Origin: CAVPUA01 sp963708805 | GTDB lineage: Bacteria > Actinomycetota > Actinomycetes > Mycobacteriales > Jatrophihabitantaceae | Direction: 5' to 3' | Assembly (NCBI GenBank): GCA_963708805.1 | Contig: CAVPUA010000001.1 | Coordinates: 310,001 to 374,000, forward strand | DNA length: 64,000 bases | Shown here: piece by piece, positions 54,283 through 63,123 of the stretch | Numbering within the stretch: the stretch's first letter is position 1 | How the letters are laid out: every line of letters starts with the position of its first letter | Made by a program: the position numbers and the translations under genes | Notes under the pieces: generated by a model | What the model saw: the letters and a program-made list of their open reading frames with translations, nothing else | Database searches by the model: none | What the model was told of the DNA's origin: nothing

Positions 54283-55578
54283 ATGATCGAGATCAACGAG
54301 ACGTTCACCGTCGCCGCTCCACCCGCCGAGGTCTACGCCGTGCTGTCCGACCCGCATGCGGTCGTCGAATGCGTGGCCGGCGCCGCGCTCGGCGACCAGC
54401 ACGAGGACGGCAGCTACGACGGCAGCATGACCGTCAAGTTCAGCGCGCTGCGGGTGGCCTTCGCCGGCAAGGTCGCCCTGGACCTGGACGAGGAGGCCCG
54501 GCAGGGCACCGTCCACGCCCGTGGCCGGGACGGTCAGGGCGGCACCAAGTTCGAGGCCACGGCGACGTTCAACGTCGAGCCCGCCGATGGCGGCGCGGCA
54601 TCGGTCGTCGGGGCCAACGGCGAGGTCGTGCTCAGCGGCAAGCTGGCTTCGGTCATCGAGGGCGCGGCCGGCGCGGTCGTGAAGCGGATGACCGCCGACT
54701 TCGTCGAGGCCCTGTCGGTGCGGTGCGCGAGCGGCTCGGCCGAACTCGGACCGAGCGCGCCGGTCGCGTCAACCGCGCCCGATCCGGTCACGCCCGTGGC
54801 CGAGACGCCGGAAGGAACCCCGACGGCGCCGCCGGTGCCCGCCGCGGTGCCCGAGACGCCGCCGCCGAGTGTCGGGGTGTTGCTGCTGCACGGCTTCGGC
54901 GCGTCGCCCAACGGGGTGCGCCCGCTCGGTCAGGCGCTGGCCGACGCCGGCTACTCGGTGAGCATCCCGCGGCTGCCCGGGCACGGGACGCGCTGGAAGG
55001 ATCTTGGTCAGACGACCTCGACGGACTGGTACGCGGCCGTCGACGCCGAGTTCGCCAAACTGCGCGCCGTGCACGCCCAGGTCTTCGTCATGGGCATCTC
55101 GGTGGGCGCGACCCTGGCCCTGCGGCTCGGCGAGCTGCACCCGATCGAGGTGGCCGGCATCGTCGCCATCAACCCCGCGACGAGCGCGCCGGTGGGCACG
55201 CCGAGGCCGCTCGGCCTCGTGCGGCTCTTCCGGCGCTCGGTGGCCGCGGTGCGGGGCGACATCAAGAAGCCCGCCCAGTCCGAGGTCGGGTACGAGCGAC
55301 TGCCCCTGCGCGCGATCCAGTCGCTGGTGAGCTTCGGCAAACAGACGACGACCGACCTCGGTCTGATCAGGTGTCCGGTCCTGCTGGCCACCAGCTCTCA
55401 AGATCACGTCGTGGCGGCCGCGGACTTCGAGGCGGTGTGGAACGGTCTCGCATCGACCGAGAAGACCCGCCTGGTCTTCGAAAACAGCTACCACGTCGTT
55501 ACGTTGGACAATGACGCGCCGAAGCTGGACGCGGACAGCGTCAGCTTCGTCGAGATGCACTCGCTGGTGAGCCGATAA
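54283..55578 (+). CDS. CoxG/SRPBCC domain fused to an alpha/beta hydrolase (carboxylesterase)
   Basis: 431 residues. Residues 1-150 are a CoxG-like SRPBCC lipid/ligand-binding domain (FTVAAPPAEVYAVLSDPHAVVECVAGA). A Pro/Ala/Thr-rich linker (about 155-195) leads to a carboxylesterase/monoglyceride-lipase-like hydrolase: LLLHGFGASPNGVRPL, PRLPGHGTRW, nucleophile Ser273 in GISVGATLAL, Asp in SSQDHVV and His in NSYHVVTL. I do not know this domain pairing as a standard architecture. Its end overlaps the permease ATG, so it is tied to the transporter; it may hydrolyse an ester or lactone form of the imported substrate. Confidence 0.85.
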   Translation: MIEINETFTVAAPPAEVYAVLSDPHAVVECVAGAALGDQHEDGSYDGSMTVKFSALRVAFAGKVALDLDEEARQGTVHARGRDGQGGTKFEATATFNVEPADGGAASVVGANGEVVLSGKLASVIEGAAGAVVKRMTADFVEALSVRCASGSAELGPSAPVASTAPDPVTPVAETPEGTPTAPPVPAAVPETPPPSVGVLLLHGFGASPNGVRPLGQALADAGYSVSIPRLPGHGTRWKDLGQTTSTDWYAAVDAEFAKLRAVHAQVFVMGISVGATLALRLGELHPIEVAGIVAINPATSAPVGTPRPLGLVRLFRRSVAAVRGDIKKPAQSEVGYERLPLRAIQSLVSFGKQTTTDLGLIRCPVLLATSSQDHVVAAADFEAVWNGLASTEKTRLVFENSYHVVTLDNDAPKLDADSVSFVEMHSLVSR

Positions 55579-56486
55579 TGACGCCGCCCGCGGACGGAAC
55601 CGCAACCACATGGGAGCAGACCGCCATGACTGACATCGTGACCCGGGAAGAGCGCCTGGCCGAGGAGATGGAGCCGCCACCCACCCGGGGGCCGGTGAAG
55701 AAGTCGATGCTGTCTCGCATCTTCCGGCGGCAGAAGAGCAATCTGATCGGGCTGATCTCGGTCGCCGTCTTCCTGGGCGCGTGGCAGTGGGCGTCGGACA
55801 CCGGGGCGATCAACCCGCTGTTCTGCAGCTCGCCGACGCGGATCTGGAAGGAGCTCGGCACGCTCATCTCGACCCACCAGCTCTGGCCCAACATCTGGGT
55901 GAGTGCTCAGGAGTTCGGGTGGGGCTTCCTGCTCGCCATCGTGGTCGCCATCCCGATGGGCATCCTGATCGGGTGGTATCGCCCGATCGAGTCGATCTTC
56001 AACCCGTTCGTGACCTTCCTGAACGCGGTGCCGAAGGTCGCGCTGCTGCCGCTGCTCATCATCTGGGTCGGCATCGGCATCGACCTCAAGATCGCGGTCG
56101 TCTTCCTGGGCGCGCTCATCGCGATTCTGATCAACACGATCACCGGCATCAAGTCGCTCGATCCGCAACTGCTCACGATGGCGCGCTCCTTCGGCGCCAG
56201 TGACACGAAGATCTTCCGGACGATCGCCCTTCCCGGTTCGGTGCCCTACATCCTGAGCGGCATCCGGGTCGGCCTCGGACACGCGCTGACCGGCGTGGTC
56301 GTCGGTGAGCTGTACGCGTCGACCACCGGCGTCGGCCACCTCATCGCCGTCGCCGGCAACACCTTCCAGACCGACCTGGTCTTCGCCGGCGTCGTCATCA
56401 TCGCGATCTTCGGCCTGGTCGCCACCGCGATCCTGACGCGTCTCGAACTCCACTTCCAGTCCTGGCGCCCCACCTCGTCCAAGTAG
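55578..56486 (+). CDS. ABC transporter permease (SsuC/TauC type)
   Basis: 302 residues; ATG 55578 overlaps the preceding stop (TAATG), while a second ATG at 55626 would remove 16 unlike residues. The cytoplasmic N-terminus is followed by six helices starting IGLISVAVFLGAWQW; EAA loop MARSFGASDTKIFRTIALPGSVP. Only one permease gene is present here, unlike the 23919-24737 pair, so it should act as a homodimer with the ATPase downstream and the SBP at 51306. Confidence 0.92.
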   Translation: MTPPADGTATTWEQTAMTDIVTREERLAEEMEPPPTRGPVKKSMLSRIFRRQKSNLIGLISVAVFLGAWQWASDTGAINPLFCSSPTRIWKELGTLISTHQLWPNIWVSAQEFGWGFLLAIVVAIPMGILIGWYRPIESIFNPFVTFLNAVPKVALLPLLIIWVGIGIDLKIAVVFLGALIAILINTITGIKSLDPQLLTMARSFGASDTKIFRTIALPGSVPYILSGIRVGLGHALTGVVVGELYASTTGVGHLIAVAGNTFQTDLVFAGVVIIAIFGLVATAILTRLELHFQSWRPTSSK

Positions 56487-56516
56487 CTCGACCGAAAACA
56501 GAAGGGTGGTCAGGCG

Positions 56517-57383
56517 ATGTCCTTGGCCCGCACCGGATTGCCCGACGACAAGACGCAGTCGGCCGCGAACAAAAACGGCGCCAGCGACCGCGGCGCCGGC
56601 CTCGTCATCCGCAACGTGGGCGTCGAGTACCAGACCGCACGGTCGGGTACCAAGCGCGCCCTGCACAACATCAACCTGACCGTCGACAAGGGTGAGTTCA
56701 TCTGCATCGTCGGCACCAGTGGGTGCGGCAAGACGACGCTGCTGAAGGCGATCGACGGACTCGTCCCCACGACCGACGGCACGATCGAGGTCAACGGCAA
56801 GCCGATCAAGGGTCCGGGGCACGACCGGGCGGTCGTGTTCCAGGCGCCGTCGCTGCTGCCGTGGCGCTCGGTCGAAGGCAACATCAAGTACGGCGTCGAG
56901 ATGCGCGGCAAGAGCCGTTCCTCCGAGGCCAAGGCGGCGGTCAAGGACCTGATTCGCCTGGTCGGACTCGAAGGCTTCGAGAACTCCTTCCCGAGCGAGC
57001 TCTCGGGCGGCATGCAACAGCGCGTCAATCTGGCCCGCGCGCTGGCCGTCGACCCCGAACTGCTGTTGCTCGACGAGCCGTTCGCCGCGCTGGACGCGCA
57101 GACGCGCGAACTGATGCAGTCCGAGTTGCTCAACATCTGGGAGCGCACCCACAAGACGGCCGTGTTCATCACGCACCAGATCGACGAGGCGGTGTTCCTG
57201 TCCGACCGGGTGATCGTCATGACGGCCCGCCCGGGGCGCATCCGCGAAGAGATCACGATCGATCTGCCCCGGCCGCGCTCGCTCACGCTCAAGCGCGATC
57301 CGCAGTTCGTCAAGTACCTGGACGAGATCTGGACGCTGATCGAGGAAGAGGGACGGGCCGGCGGGACGCTCCGGGTTCCCTGA
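56517..57383 (+). CDS. ABC transporter ATP-binding protein (SsuB/TauB type)
   Basis: 288 residues. Walker A GTSGCGKTT, Q-loop VVFQAPSLLPW, signature LSGGMQQR, Walker B LLLDEPFAALD and switch His in VFITHQIDEA are intact. Nitrate/sulfonate-type importer ATPase. It is the last gene of the 51306 operon and converges with the GntR gene, 14 bp away. Confidence 0.95.
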   Translation: MSLARTGLPDDKTQSAANKNGASDRGAGLVIRNVGVEYQTARSGTKRALHNINLTVDKGEFICIVGTSGCGKTTLLKAIDGLVPTTDGTIEVNGKPIKGPGHDRAVVFQAPSLLPWRSVEGNIKYGVEMRGKSRSSEAKAAVKDLIRLVGLEGFENSFPSELSGGMQQRVNLARALAVDPELLLLDEPFAALDAQTRELMQSELLNIWERTHKTAVFITHQIDEAVFLSDRVIVMTARPGRIREEITIDLPRPRSLTLKRDPQFVKYLDEIWTLIEEEGRAGGTLRVP

Positions 57384-57397
57384 GCGCCCTGTCGTCC

Positions 57398-58132
57398 TCA
57401 GTTGTGCAGCAACATCCGGATACGGAGTTCAGACAGGTGGCGCATGTGCTCGACCGCCAGTTTCTCGGCCGTGGCCGCGTCGCCCTGGGTGATGGCGTCG
57501 GCGAGGGCGACGTGCTCGTCGAGCGATTCCTTGACCCGGCCCGGCAGGCCCAGCGTCGGGTCGGGGAAGCGACGGGCGGCGTTCTGCACCTGAGTGAGCG
57601 ACCGCTCCAGGTAGCGGTTGCCGGCGGCGTCCCGCACGATTGCATGGAACTGGAAGTTCAGTCGCGAGAGGGTCTTGAAGTCGCCGGACTTGCCGACCCG
57701 CTTCATCTCGGGGATGAGGATCGCGAACTCGTCCAGGCAGCGGCGCGGCGCGCGGCGGGCGGCGAGTTTGGCCGCCAGCCCCTCGAGCGCCTCCCGCATG
57801 ACATACAGCTCGAGGATGTCGTCACTGGTCATCGGGCTGACGACCGCGCCCTGGTTGGCATTGATGTTGACGAGCCCCTCGGCGGCCAGCATCCGGAAGG
57901 CGTCACGCACCGGCGTCCGGCTGACCTTCAGCTCGCGGGCCACCTCGGCCTCGCGCAGCCAGGCGCCCGGCTCGAGAACGCCGTCCAGGATCGCCTCTCG
58001 CAGCGCCCCGGCCACGGCGTCGGGCATGCTCCCGCGAATCGGTACGCCACCGTCGGTCGACAGAACCAGTCGGGCCAGCGAGGGCACCACGGTCGGCACG
58101 TCTACCTCGGGCTCGGGAGATCTACTGGCCAC
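57398..58132 (-). CDS. GntR-family regulator, FCD type (2)
   Basis: 244 residues. After a 40-residue leader, the winged helix is at about residues 40-105 (MPDAVAGALREAILDGVLEPGAWLREAEVARELKVSRTPVRDAFRML), then the FCD ligand domain (YVMREALEGLAAKLAARR). It is paralogous to the regulator at 23141 through SRTPVRDA and the TSDDILELY-type hinge. It is divergent from the ThDP gene at 58356, with a dyad in between, so it probably controls that operon and itself. Confidence 0.93.
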   Translation of the reverse strand: MASRSPEPEVDVPTVVPSLARLVLSTDGGVPIRGSMPDAVAGALREAILDGVLEPGAWLREAEVARELKVSRTPVRDAFRMLAAEGLVNINANQGAVVSPMTSDDILELYVMREALEGLAAKLAARRAPRRCLDEFAILIPEMKRVGKSGDFKTLSRLNFQFHAIVRDAAGNRYLERSLTQVQNAARRFPDPTLGLPGRVKESLDEHVALADAITQGDAATAEKLAVEHMRHLSELRIRMLLHN

Positions 58133-58292
58133 GGCTTGTCCTCACTAGAAGAGAATGCGGAGACCGTGATCGTATACAGCATCGCCTTCGACTGCGTGCT
58201 CCTTGGCCGAGATTTCCCCGGATGTCATTCCAGGGCCCGTCGTGCACCGGTCCATATTTTGACAAGTTGCCTCTAGCCAACCGGAGTGATCG

Positions 58293-58313
58293 TTGTATGC
58301 TGCTAGCATGCAA
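58293..58313. promoter_or_regulatory. Island dyad operator between GntR and ThDP genes
   Basis: TTGTAT-N9-ATGCAA, 11 of 12 arm matches; TTGTATGC and GCATGCAA form 8-bp arms. It ends 42 bp before the ThDP ATG at 58356. A CGTATAC half-site lies at 58171-58177, nearer the GntR start. Confidence 0.65.
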
Positions 58314-58355
58314 TCTTGAACGCGCTCGCACAGCGTGGAGAAGGGAATCAGATTC

Positions 58356-60013
58356 ATGAAGGTGTACCAAGCGCTGGCCCGGGCATTCGTGGCCGAGGGC
58401 ACAACCGCGGTGTTCGGCATGATGGGCGACGCCAACATGTACTGGATGAACGAACTCGACTCGCTCGGTGTGCGGCAGTTCGAGGTGCGCCACGAGGGCG
58501 CCGGCCTGGCCATGGCCGACGGCTGGGCCCGCATCGACGGCAACCCCGGCGTCTGCACCACCACCAGCGGGCCCGGCGTCGCCCAGCTTGCGACCACCCT
58601 GTTGGTGGCCGCTCGGGCTCGCACGCCGATGGTCGCGTTCGTCGGCGAGGCTCCGGCCGGTGACGACTCCTATGTGCAGCGGCTGGATCAGAAGCGCTTC
58701 GCCGAGGCCTGCGAGGCCGGCTTCGTGCACGTGACCAAGGCCGAGAACGCCTTCGAGGCCGTGCAGACTGCCTTCTACCGCGCCCGCACCGAGTCGCGCC
58801 CCATCCTGATCAGCGCCCCGATGAACACCCAGCAGGAGAACTTCGACGACGACGAGGTCTACGTCTCGTCCAAGGAACTCCTCTCGACGTCCGAGCTGCC
58901 CTACCCGAACCCGAAGTCGATCGCGGCGGCCGCCGACATCCTGGCCACCAGCGAGCGCCCGGTGATCATCGTCGGCCGTGGCGCCATGCGCTCGGGCGCC
59001 GGCGAGGCGGTCCTGCGGCTGGCCGAGAACATCGGCGCGATCATCGCCACGACCCTGATGGCCAAGACCTGGCTCTCGGACGAGGACGAGTTCCATGTCG
59101 GCATCTCGGGCCTCTACTCGACCAAGACGGCCATGGAGCTGTTCCAGGAAGCCGACGCGGTCATCGCGATCGGTGCCGGACTGAACAAGTACACGACCGA
59201 GCACGGCTACCTGTACCCCGGTGCCAAGTTCATCCAGATCGACACCAAGCCCAGCGTCGTCATGGGCGACGGTCGCGCGGCCGACGTGTTCGTCCACAGC
59301 CGACGCGACCATCGGCGTCCAGGAGTTGCACCGCGTTCTGCAGGAGCGCGGCGTGCGCCAGGAGGGCTACCGCACCCCGGCCGTCAAGGAGCGCCTCGCC
59401 GTCTCGTTCGACGACGACTGGCCCTACGAGCTCGAGCCGAACACGGTCGACCCGCGCGATGTCTGCCGCATCCTCGACGACAAGATCCCGCCGGAGATCG
59501 GCTTGATCATCGGTGGCGGGCAGAACATCTGCTTCTCGACCATCTTGATGACCAAGAAGCGTCGGATGATCCTGATGAACCAGCACTTCGGCTGCATCGG
59601 CCAGGGCATTACCACCGCCATCGGCGCCGTCGTGGCGACCGAGGACAAGCCCGCCTTCCTGATGGACGGCGACGCCGGCTTCATGATGCACCTGCCGGAG
59701 TTCGAGACGGCCGTGCGCTACGGACTGCCGCTTCTCGTCGTGCTGATGAACGACCAGCTGCTCGGTGCCGAGTACCACAAGGCGGTCGTCAAGGGTCTCA
59801 AGGCCGAGCTGGCCGCGATCTCGACGCCCGACCTCGGCCTGGTCGGCAAGGCGCTGGGCGGCGACGGCGCACTCGTCACCGACCTCGACCAGCTGCGCGA
59901 CCGCGATCGACAGCTACGTGGCCAACCCGCGTCCGATGATCATCGACGTGCGCATCTCGAAGACCGTCATCAGCATTCCCTACCGCCGGCTGCACTTCGG
60001 CCAGGACGCGTGA
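58356..60013 (+). CDS. ThDP-dependent enzyme, acetolactate synthase/benzaldehyde lyase type (frameshifted as sequenced)
   Basis: About 551 residues after correction; ATG 58356 is preferred over an upstream GTG because GGAGAAGGG precedes it. The activating Glu is in FEVRHEGAGLAMADGWAR, and the C-terminal diphosphate motif is LMDGDAGFMMHLPEFETA...VVLMNDQLLGAE. Likely decarboxylates or ligates a 2-keto acid; the two ThDP proteins of the island are distant from each other. One-base insertions near 59300 and 59902 shift the frame; without them it runs to TGA 60013 ending HFGQDA. The FAH-type gene follows 16 bp on. Confidence 0.85.
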
Positions 60014-60029
60014 CCGGGTCACGGCCGCA

Positions 60030-60839
60030 ATGACGCTGACGGATCCGGCGACGGGTCGACCCGATCGCGACGGGGCGGCGCGGGTGATGTTCGACATCTC
60101 CCGCGGCCAGCTCGTCGACGGCGAGGCGCCGGCTGCGTTGCGCTCGTACGACGATGCGACGATGGATGACGGCCTGGCGATGCAGATCGCGGTGATCGAT
60201 CTCTGGCGCGAAGCCGGGGAGGAGATCGGCGGTTGGAAGATCGGGTGGACCTCGAGAAGCGCGCGTGATCGCGGTGGGGTCGGTTTTCGTCCGTTCGGGT
60301 ACGTGCTCAGCAGCCGCATCCTCGCCTCGGGTGCCCGACTGGATCGCCACGACGTGCCCAACGCCGTCATCGAGCCGGAAATCTGCGTCACGATCGGCAG
60401 TCGGTTGGCGGGCCCGGACGTGTCGCTCGACGAGGCCCGGGCGGCCGTCGTCGCAGTGGCGCCGGCGTTCGAGGTCATCTCGCACCGCCTGCCGGACGGG
60501 GTCTCGGTGCCGGTCCGCATCGGCAACGGACTGAACAACTGGGGTCTGGTGATCGGCGACGAGCACGCCCCGGACGTCGATCTCGCCGCCCTGCACGTCG
60601 AGTTGCGACGCGATGGCGAGTTGGTCAGCGCGAGCGACACCGGACCGGACGTCGTCGACGACGCCTACCTGTCACTCAGCCGTGTCGCGGGCGAGCTGGC
60701 CAAGTTCGACCTGGCGCTCGAGCCCGGCCAGCGCGTGATCACCGGATCGATCGTTGCGGGCCTGAAGGTCGACGTGGGCACTCGGTTCGAGGCCACCTTC
60801 GGCGTGCTGGGCGCGGTCTCGGCCACCTTCGTCGGCTGA
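60030..60839 (+). CDS. Fumarylacetoacetate hydrolase-like 2-keto-4-pentenoate hydratase/decarboxylase
   Basis: 269 residues. GGWKIGWTSRSARDRGGVGFRPFGYVLSSRI, AVIEPEICVTIGSRLAGP (metal-ligand Glu pair in EPE) and PAFEVISHRLPDG (Glu) followed by NNWGLVIGD match the MhpD/DmpH family of Mg-dependent vinylpyruvate hydratases and 4-oxalocrotonate decarboxylases. Either activity would suit processing of dienoic acids from ring cleavage. It is the last gene of the 58356 operon, followed by a strong terminator. Confidence 0.88.
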   Translation: MTLTDPATGRPDRDGAARVMFDISRGQLVDGEAPAALRSYDDATMDDGLAMQIAVIDLWREAGEEIGGWKIGWTSRSARDRGGVGFRPFGYVLSSRILASGARLDRHDVPNAVIEPEICVTIGSRLAGPDVSLDEARAAVVAVAPAFEVISHRLPDGVSVPVRIGNGLNNWGLVIGDEHAPDVDLAALHVELRRDGELVSASDTGPDVVDDAYLSLSRVAGELAKFDLALEPGQRVITGSIVAGLKVDVGTRFEATFGVLGAVSATFVG

Positions 60840-60855
60840 CCGTCTTAGTTGATCC

Positions 60856-60888
60856 AGGGGTTGTGGTCGACCGACGACCACAACCCCT
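60856..60888. terminator. Bidirectional terminator
   Basis: AGGGGTTGTGGTCG pairs perfectly with CGACCACAACCCCT (14 bp) around the 5-nt loop ACCGA; the flanking CGTCT and AGACG arms extend the dyad to about 59 bp (60841-60899). It lies between the converging FAH-type gene and katG, so it can stop transcription from both sides. Confidence 0.85.
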
Positions 60889-60906
60889 AGATCAAGACGC
60901 CCGGGT

Positions 60907-63123
60907 TCAGACGTCGTAGCGGTCGAGGTTCATGACCTTCACCCAGGCGGCGACGAAGTCGCGCACGAACTTCTCCTTGGCGTCGTCGCTGGCGTAGACC
61001 TCGGCCACGGCCCGCAGCTCGGAGTTCGACCCGAACACGAGATCGACCCGGCTGCCCGTCCAGATGAGCGCGCCGGTCGGGTCATGGCTCTCGTAGGTCT
61101 CGGGGTAGTCGTCCTCCGACGTCGCCTTCCACGTCGTGCCCAGGTCGAGCAGGTTGACGAAGAAGTCGTTGGTCAACGTGCCCGGCGCGGCGGTGAACAC
61201 GCCGACGTTGGACTTGTCGTAGTTCGCGCCGAGTACGCGCAGACCGCCGACCAGCACGGTCATCTCCGGTGCGCTCAGGTTGAGCAGGTTCGCCCGGTCG
61301 ATCAAGAGGTACTCGGCCGGCAGCCGGTGACCCTTGCCGAGGTAGTTGCGGAATCCGTCCACGGTCGGTTCGAGCGCAGCGAACGACTCGACGTCGGTCT
61401 GGTCCTGTGACGCGTCACCGCGGCCCGGGGTGAAGGGCACCTCGATGTCGAAGCCGGCGCTCTTGGCGGCCTGCTCGACGCCGACCGACCCGCCCAGCAC
61501 GATCAGATCCGCGATCGAGACCTCGATGCCCGACGCCTGCTGCACGCCCTCGAGCGCCCGCAGCACCGTCGCCAGCTCGGCCGGGTTGTTGACCTCCCAG
61601 TCGCGCTGCGGCTCGAGGCGGATGCGGCCACCGTTCGCCCCGCCCCGCTTGTCGCTGCTGCGAAATGTCGAGGCCGACGCCCAGGCCGTCGAGACCAGCT
61701 GCGACACCGTGAGGCCCGAGGCCGCGATCTGCGACTTGAGGGCGGCGACGTCGTCGGCGCTGAGCGCGTGTCCGGCCGGGATCGGGTCCTGCCAGAGCAG
61801 CGTCTCCTGCGGCACCAGCGGGCCGAGGTAACGCTGGATCGGGCCCATGTCGCGGTGGGTGAGCTTGAACCAGGCGCGCGCGAACGCATCGGCGAACGCG
61901 GCCGGGTCGGACAGGAAGCGGCGCGAGATCTGCTCGTAGACCGGGTCGAAGCGCAGGGCCAGGTCGGTGGTGAGCATGGTCGGAGGACGGACGAGCGAGC
62001 CGTCTTCGGGGTCGGGAACCGTGTTGGCCCCGGCGCCGCCCTCGGGCTGCCACTGGTGGGCGCCGGCCGGGCTCGACGTCAGCTCCCACTCGTAGCCGAA
62101 CAGGTTCTCGAAGAAGCTGTTGCTCCACCGGGTCGGTGTGGACGTCCAGGTGACCTCGAGACCGCTCGTGATCGCGTCGCGTCCCTTGCCGCTGCCGTAC
62201 GTGCTGATCCAGCCGAAGCCCTGCTGTTCGAGCGGCGCGCCCTCGGGCTCGGGACCGACGTACTCCTCGGGGTTGGCCGCGCCGTGCGTCTTGCCGAACG
62301 TGTGCCCGCCGGCGATCAGGGCAACGGTCTCCTCGTCGTTCATCGCCATCCGCTGGAAGGTCTCGCGAATGTCGCGGGCCGCGGCGAGGGGGTCCGGGTT
62401 GCCGTTCGGGCCCTCGGGGTTGACGTAGATCAGACCCATCTGCACGGCGGCCAGCGGGTTCTCGAGCTGGCGGTCACCGGAGTAGCGCTCGTCGCCGAGC
62501 CAGGTGTCCTCGGGGCCCCAGTAGACGTCCTCGTCGGGCTCCCACACGTCCGGACGGCCGCCGGCGAAACCGAAGGTCGTGAAGCCCATCGTCTCGAGCG
62601 CGCGGTTGCCGGTGAAGATCATCAGGTCGGCCCACGAGACGGTGCGGCCGTACTTCTTCTTGACCGGCCAGAGCAGCCGGCGCGCCTTGTCGAGATTGCC
62701 GTTGTCGGGCCAGCTGTTGAGCGGGGCGAAGCGCTGCATGCCGGCGCCGGCACCGCCGCGTCCGTCGCTGATGCGGTAGGTGCCCGCGCTGTGCCACGCC
62801 ATGCGGATCATGAACGGCCCGTAGTGGCCGAAGTCGGCCGGCCACCAGTCCTGCGAGGTGGTCAGCACCTCGTCGACGTCGTGGGCCAGCGCGTCGAGGT
62901 CGACGCCACTGAACGCGGCCGCGTAGTCGAAGTCCTCGTCCATCGGGTTCGCCACGGCGGCGTGCTTGCGCAGGATCGTCAGATTCAGCTGATTGGGCCA
63001 CCAGGTGCGGTTGCCCGCGCCCTCGGTCGGGTGGTGGCCGTCGTGCACGACCGGGCAGAGCCCTTCGCTCTCCTCCGAGTTCATGTCTCCGACTACGGCA
63101 TCGTGGTGGTGGATCTCAGACAC
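60907..63123 (-). CDS. katG: Catalase-peroxidase KatG
   Basis: 738 residues from GTG 63123, with GGAAGGA upstream (ATG 63084 is the alternative). Heme catalase-peroxidase: distal Arg107, Trp110 and His111 in IRMAWHSAGTYR; the Trp-Tyr-Met adduct is completed by Tyr in MGLIYVNPEGP and Met in FQRMAMNDEE; the proximal His is in IAGGHTFGKTHG. The C-terminal duplicated domain is present, so length is normal. It overlaps furA by 8 bp and should be co-transcribed from the furA promoter, induced by peroxide and low iron. Confidence 0.97.
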   Translation of the reverse strand: MSEIHHHDAVVGDMNSEESEGLCPVVHDGHHPTEGAGNRTWWPNQLNLTILRKHAAVANPMDEDFDYAAAFSGVDLDALAHDVDEVLTTSQDWWPADFGHYGPFMIRMAWHSAGTYRISDGRGGAGAGMQRFAPLNSWPDNGNLDKARRLLWPVKKKYGRTVSWADLMIFTGNRALETMGFTTFGFAGGRPDVWEPDEDVYWGPEDTWLGDERYSGDRQLENPLAAVQMGLIYVNPEGPNGNPDPLAAARDIRETFQRMAMNDEETVALIAGGHTFGKTHGAANPEEYVGPEPEGAPLEQQGFGWISTYGSGKGRDAITSGLEVTWTSTPTRWSNSFFENLFGYEWELTSSPAGAHQWQPEGGAGANTVPDPEDGSLVRPPTMLTTDLALRFDPVYEQISRRFLSDPAAFADAFARAWFKLTHRDMGPIQRYLGPLVPQETLLWQDPIPAGHALSADDVAALKSQIAASGLTVSQLVSTAWASASTFRSSDKRGGANGGRIRLEPQRDWEVNNPAELATVLRALEGVQQASGIEVSIADLIVLGGSVGVEQAAKSAGFDIEVPFTPGRGDASQDQTDVESFAALEPTVDGFRNYLGKGHRLPAEYLLIDRANLLNLSAPEMTVLVGGLRVLGANYDKSNVGVFTAAPGTLTNDFFVNLLDLGTTWKATSEDDYPETYESHDPTGALIWTGSRVDLVFGSNSELRAVAEVYASDDAKEKFVRDFVAAWVKVMNLDRYDV

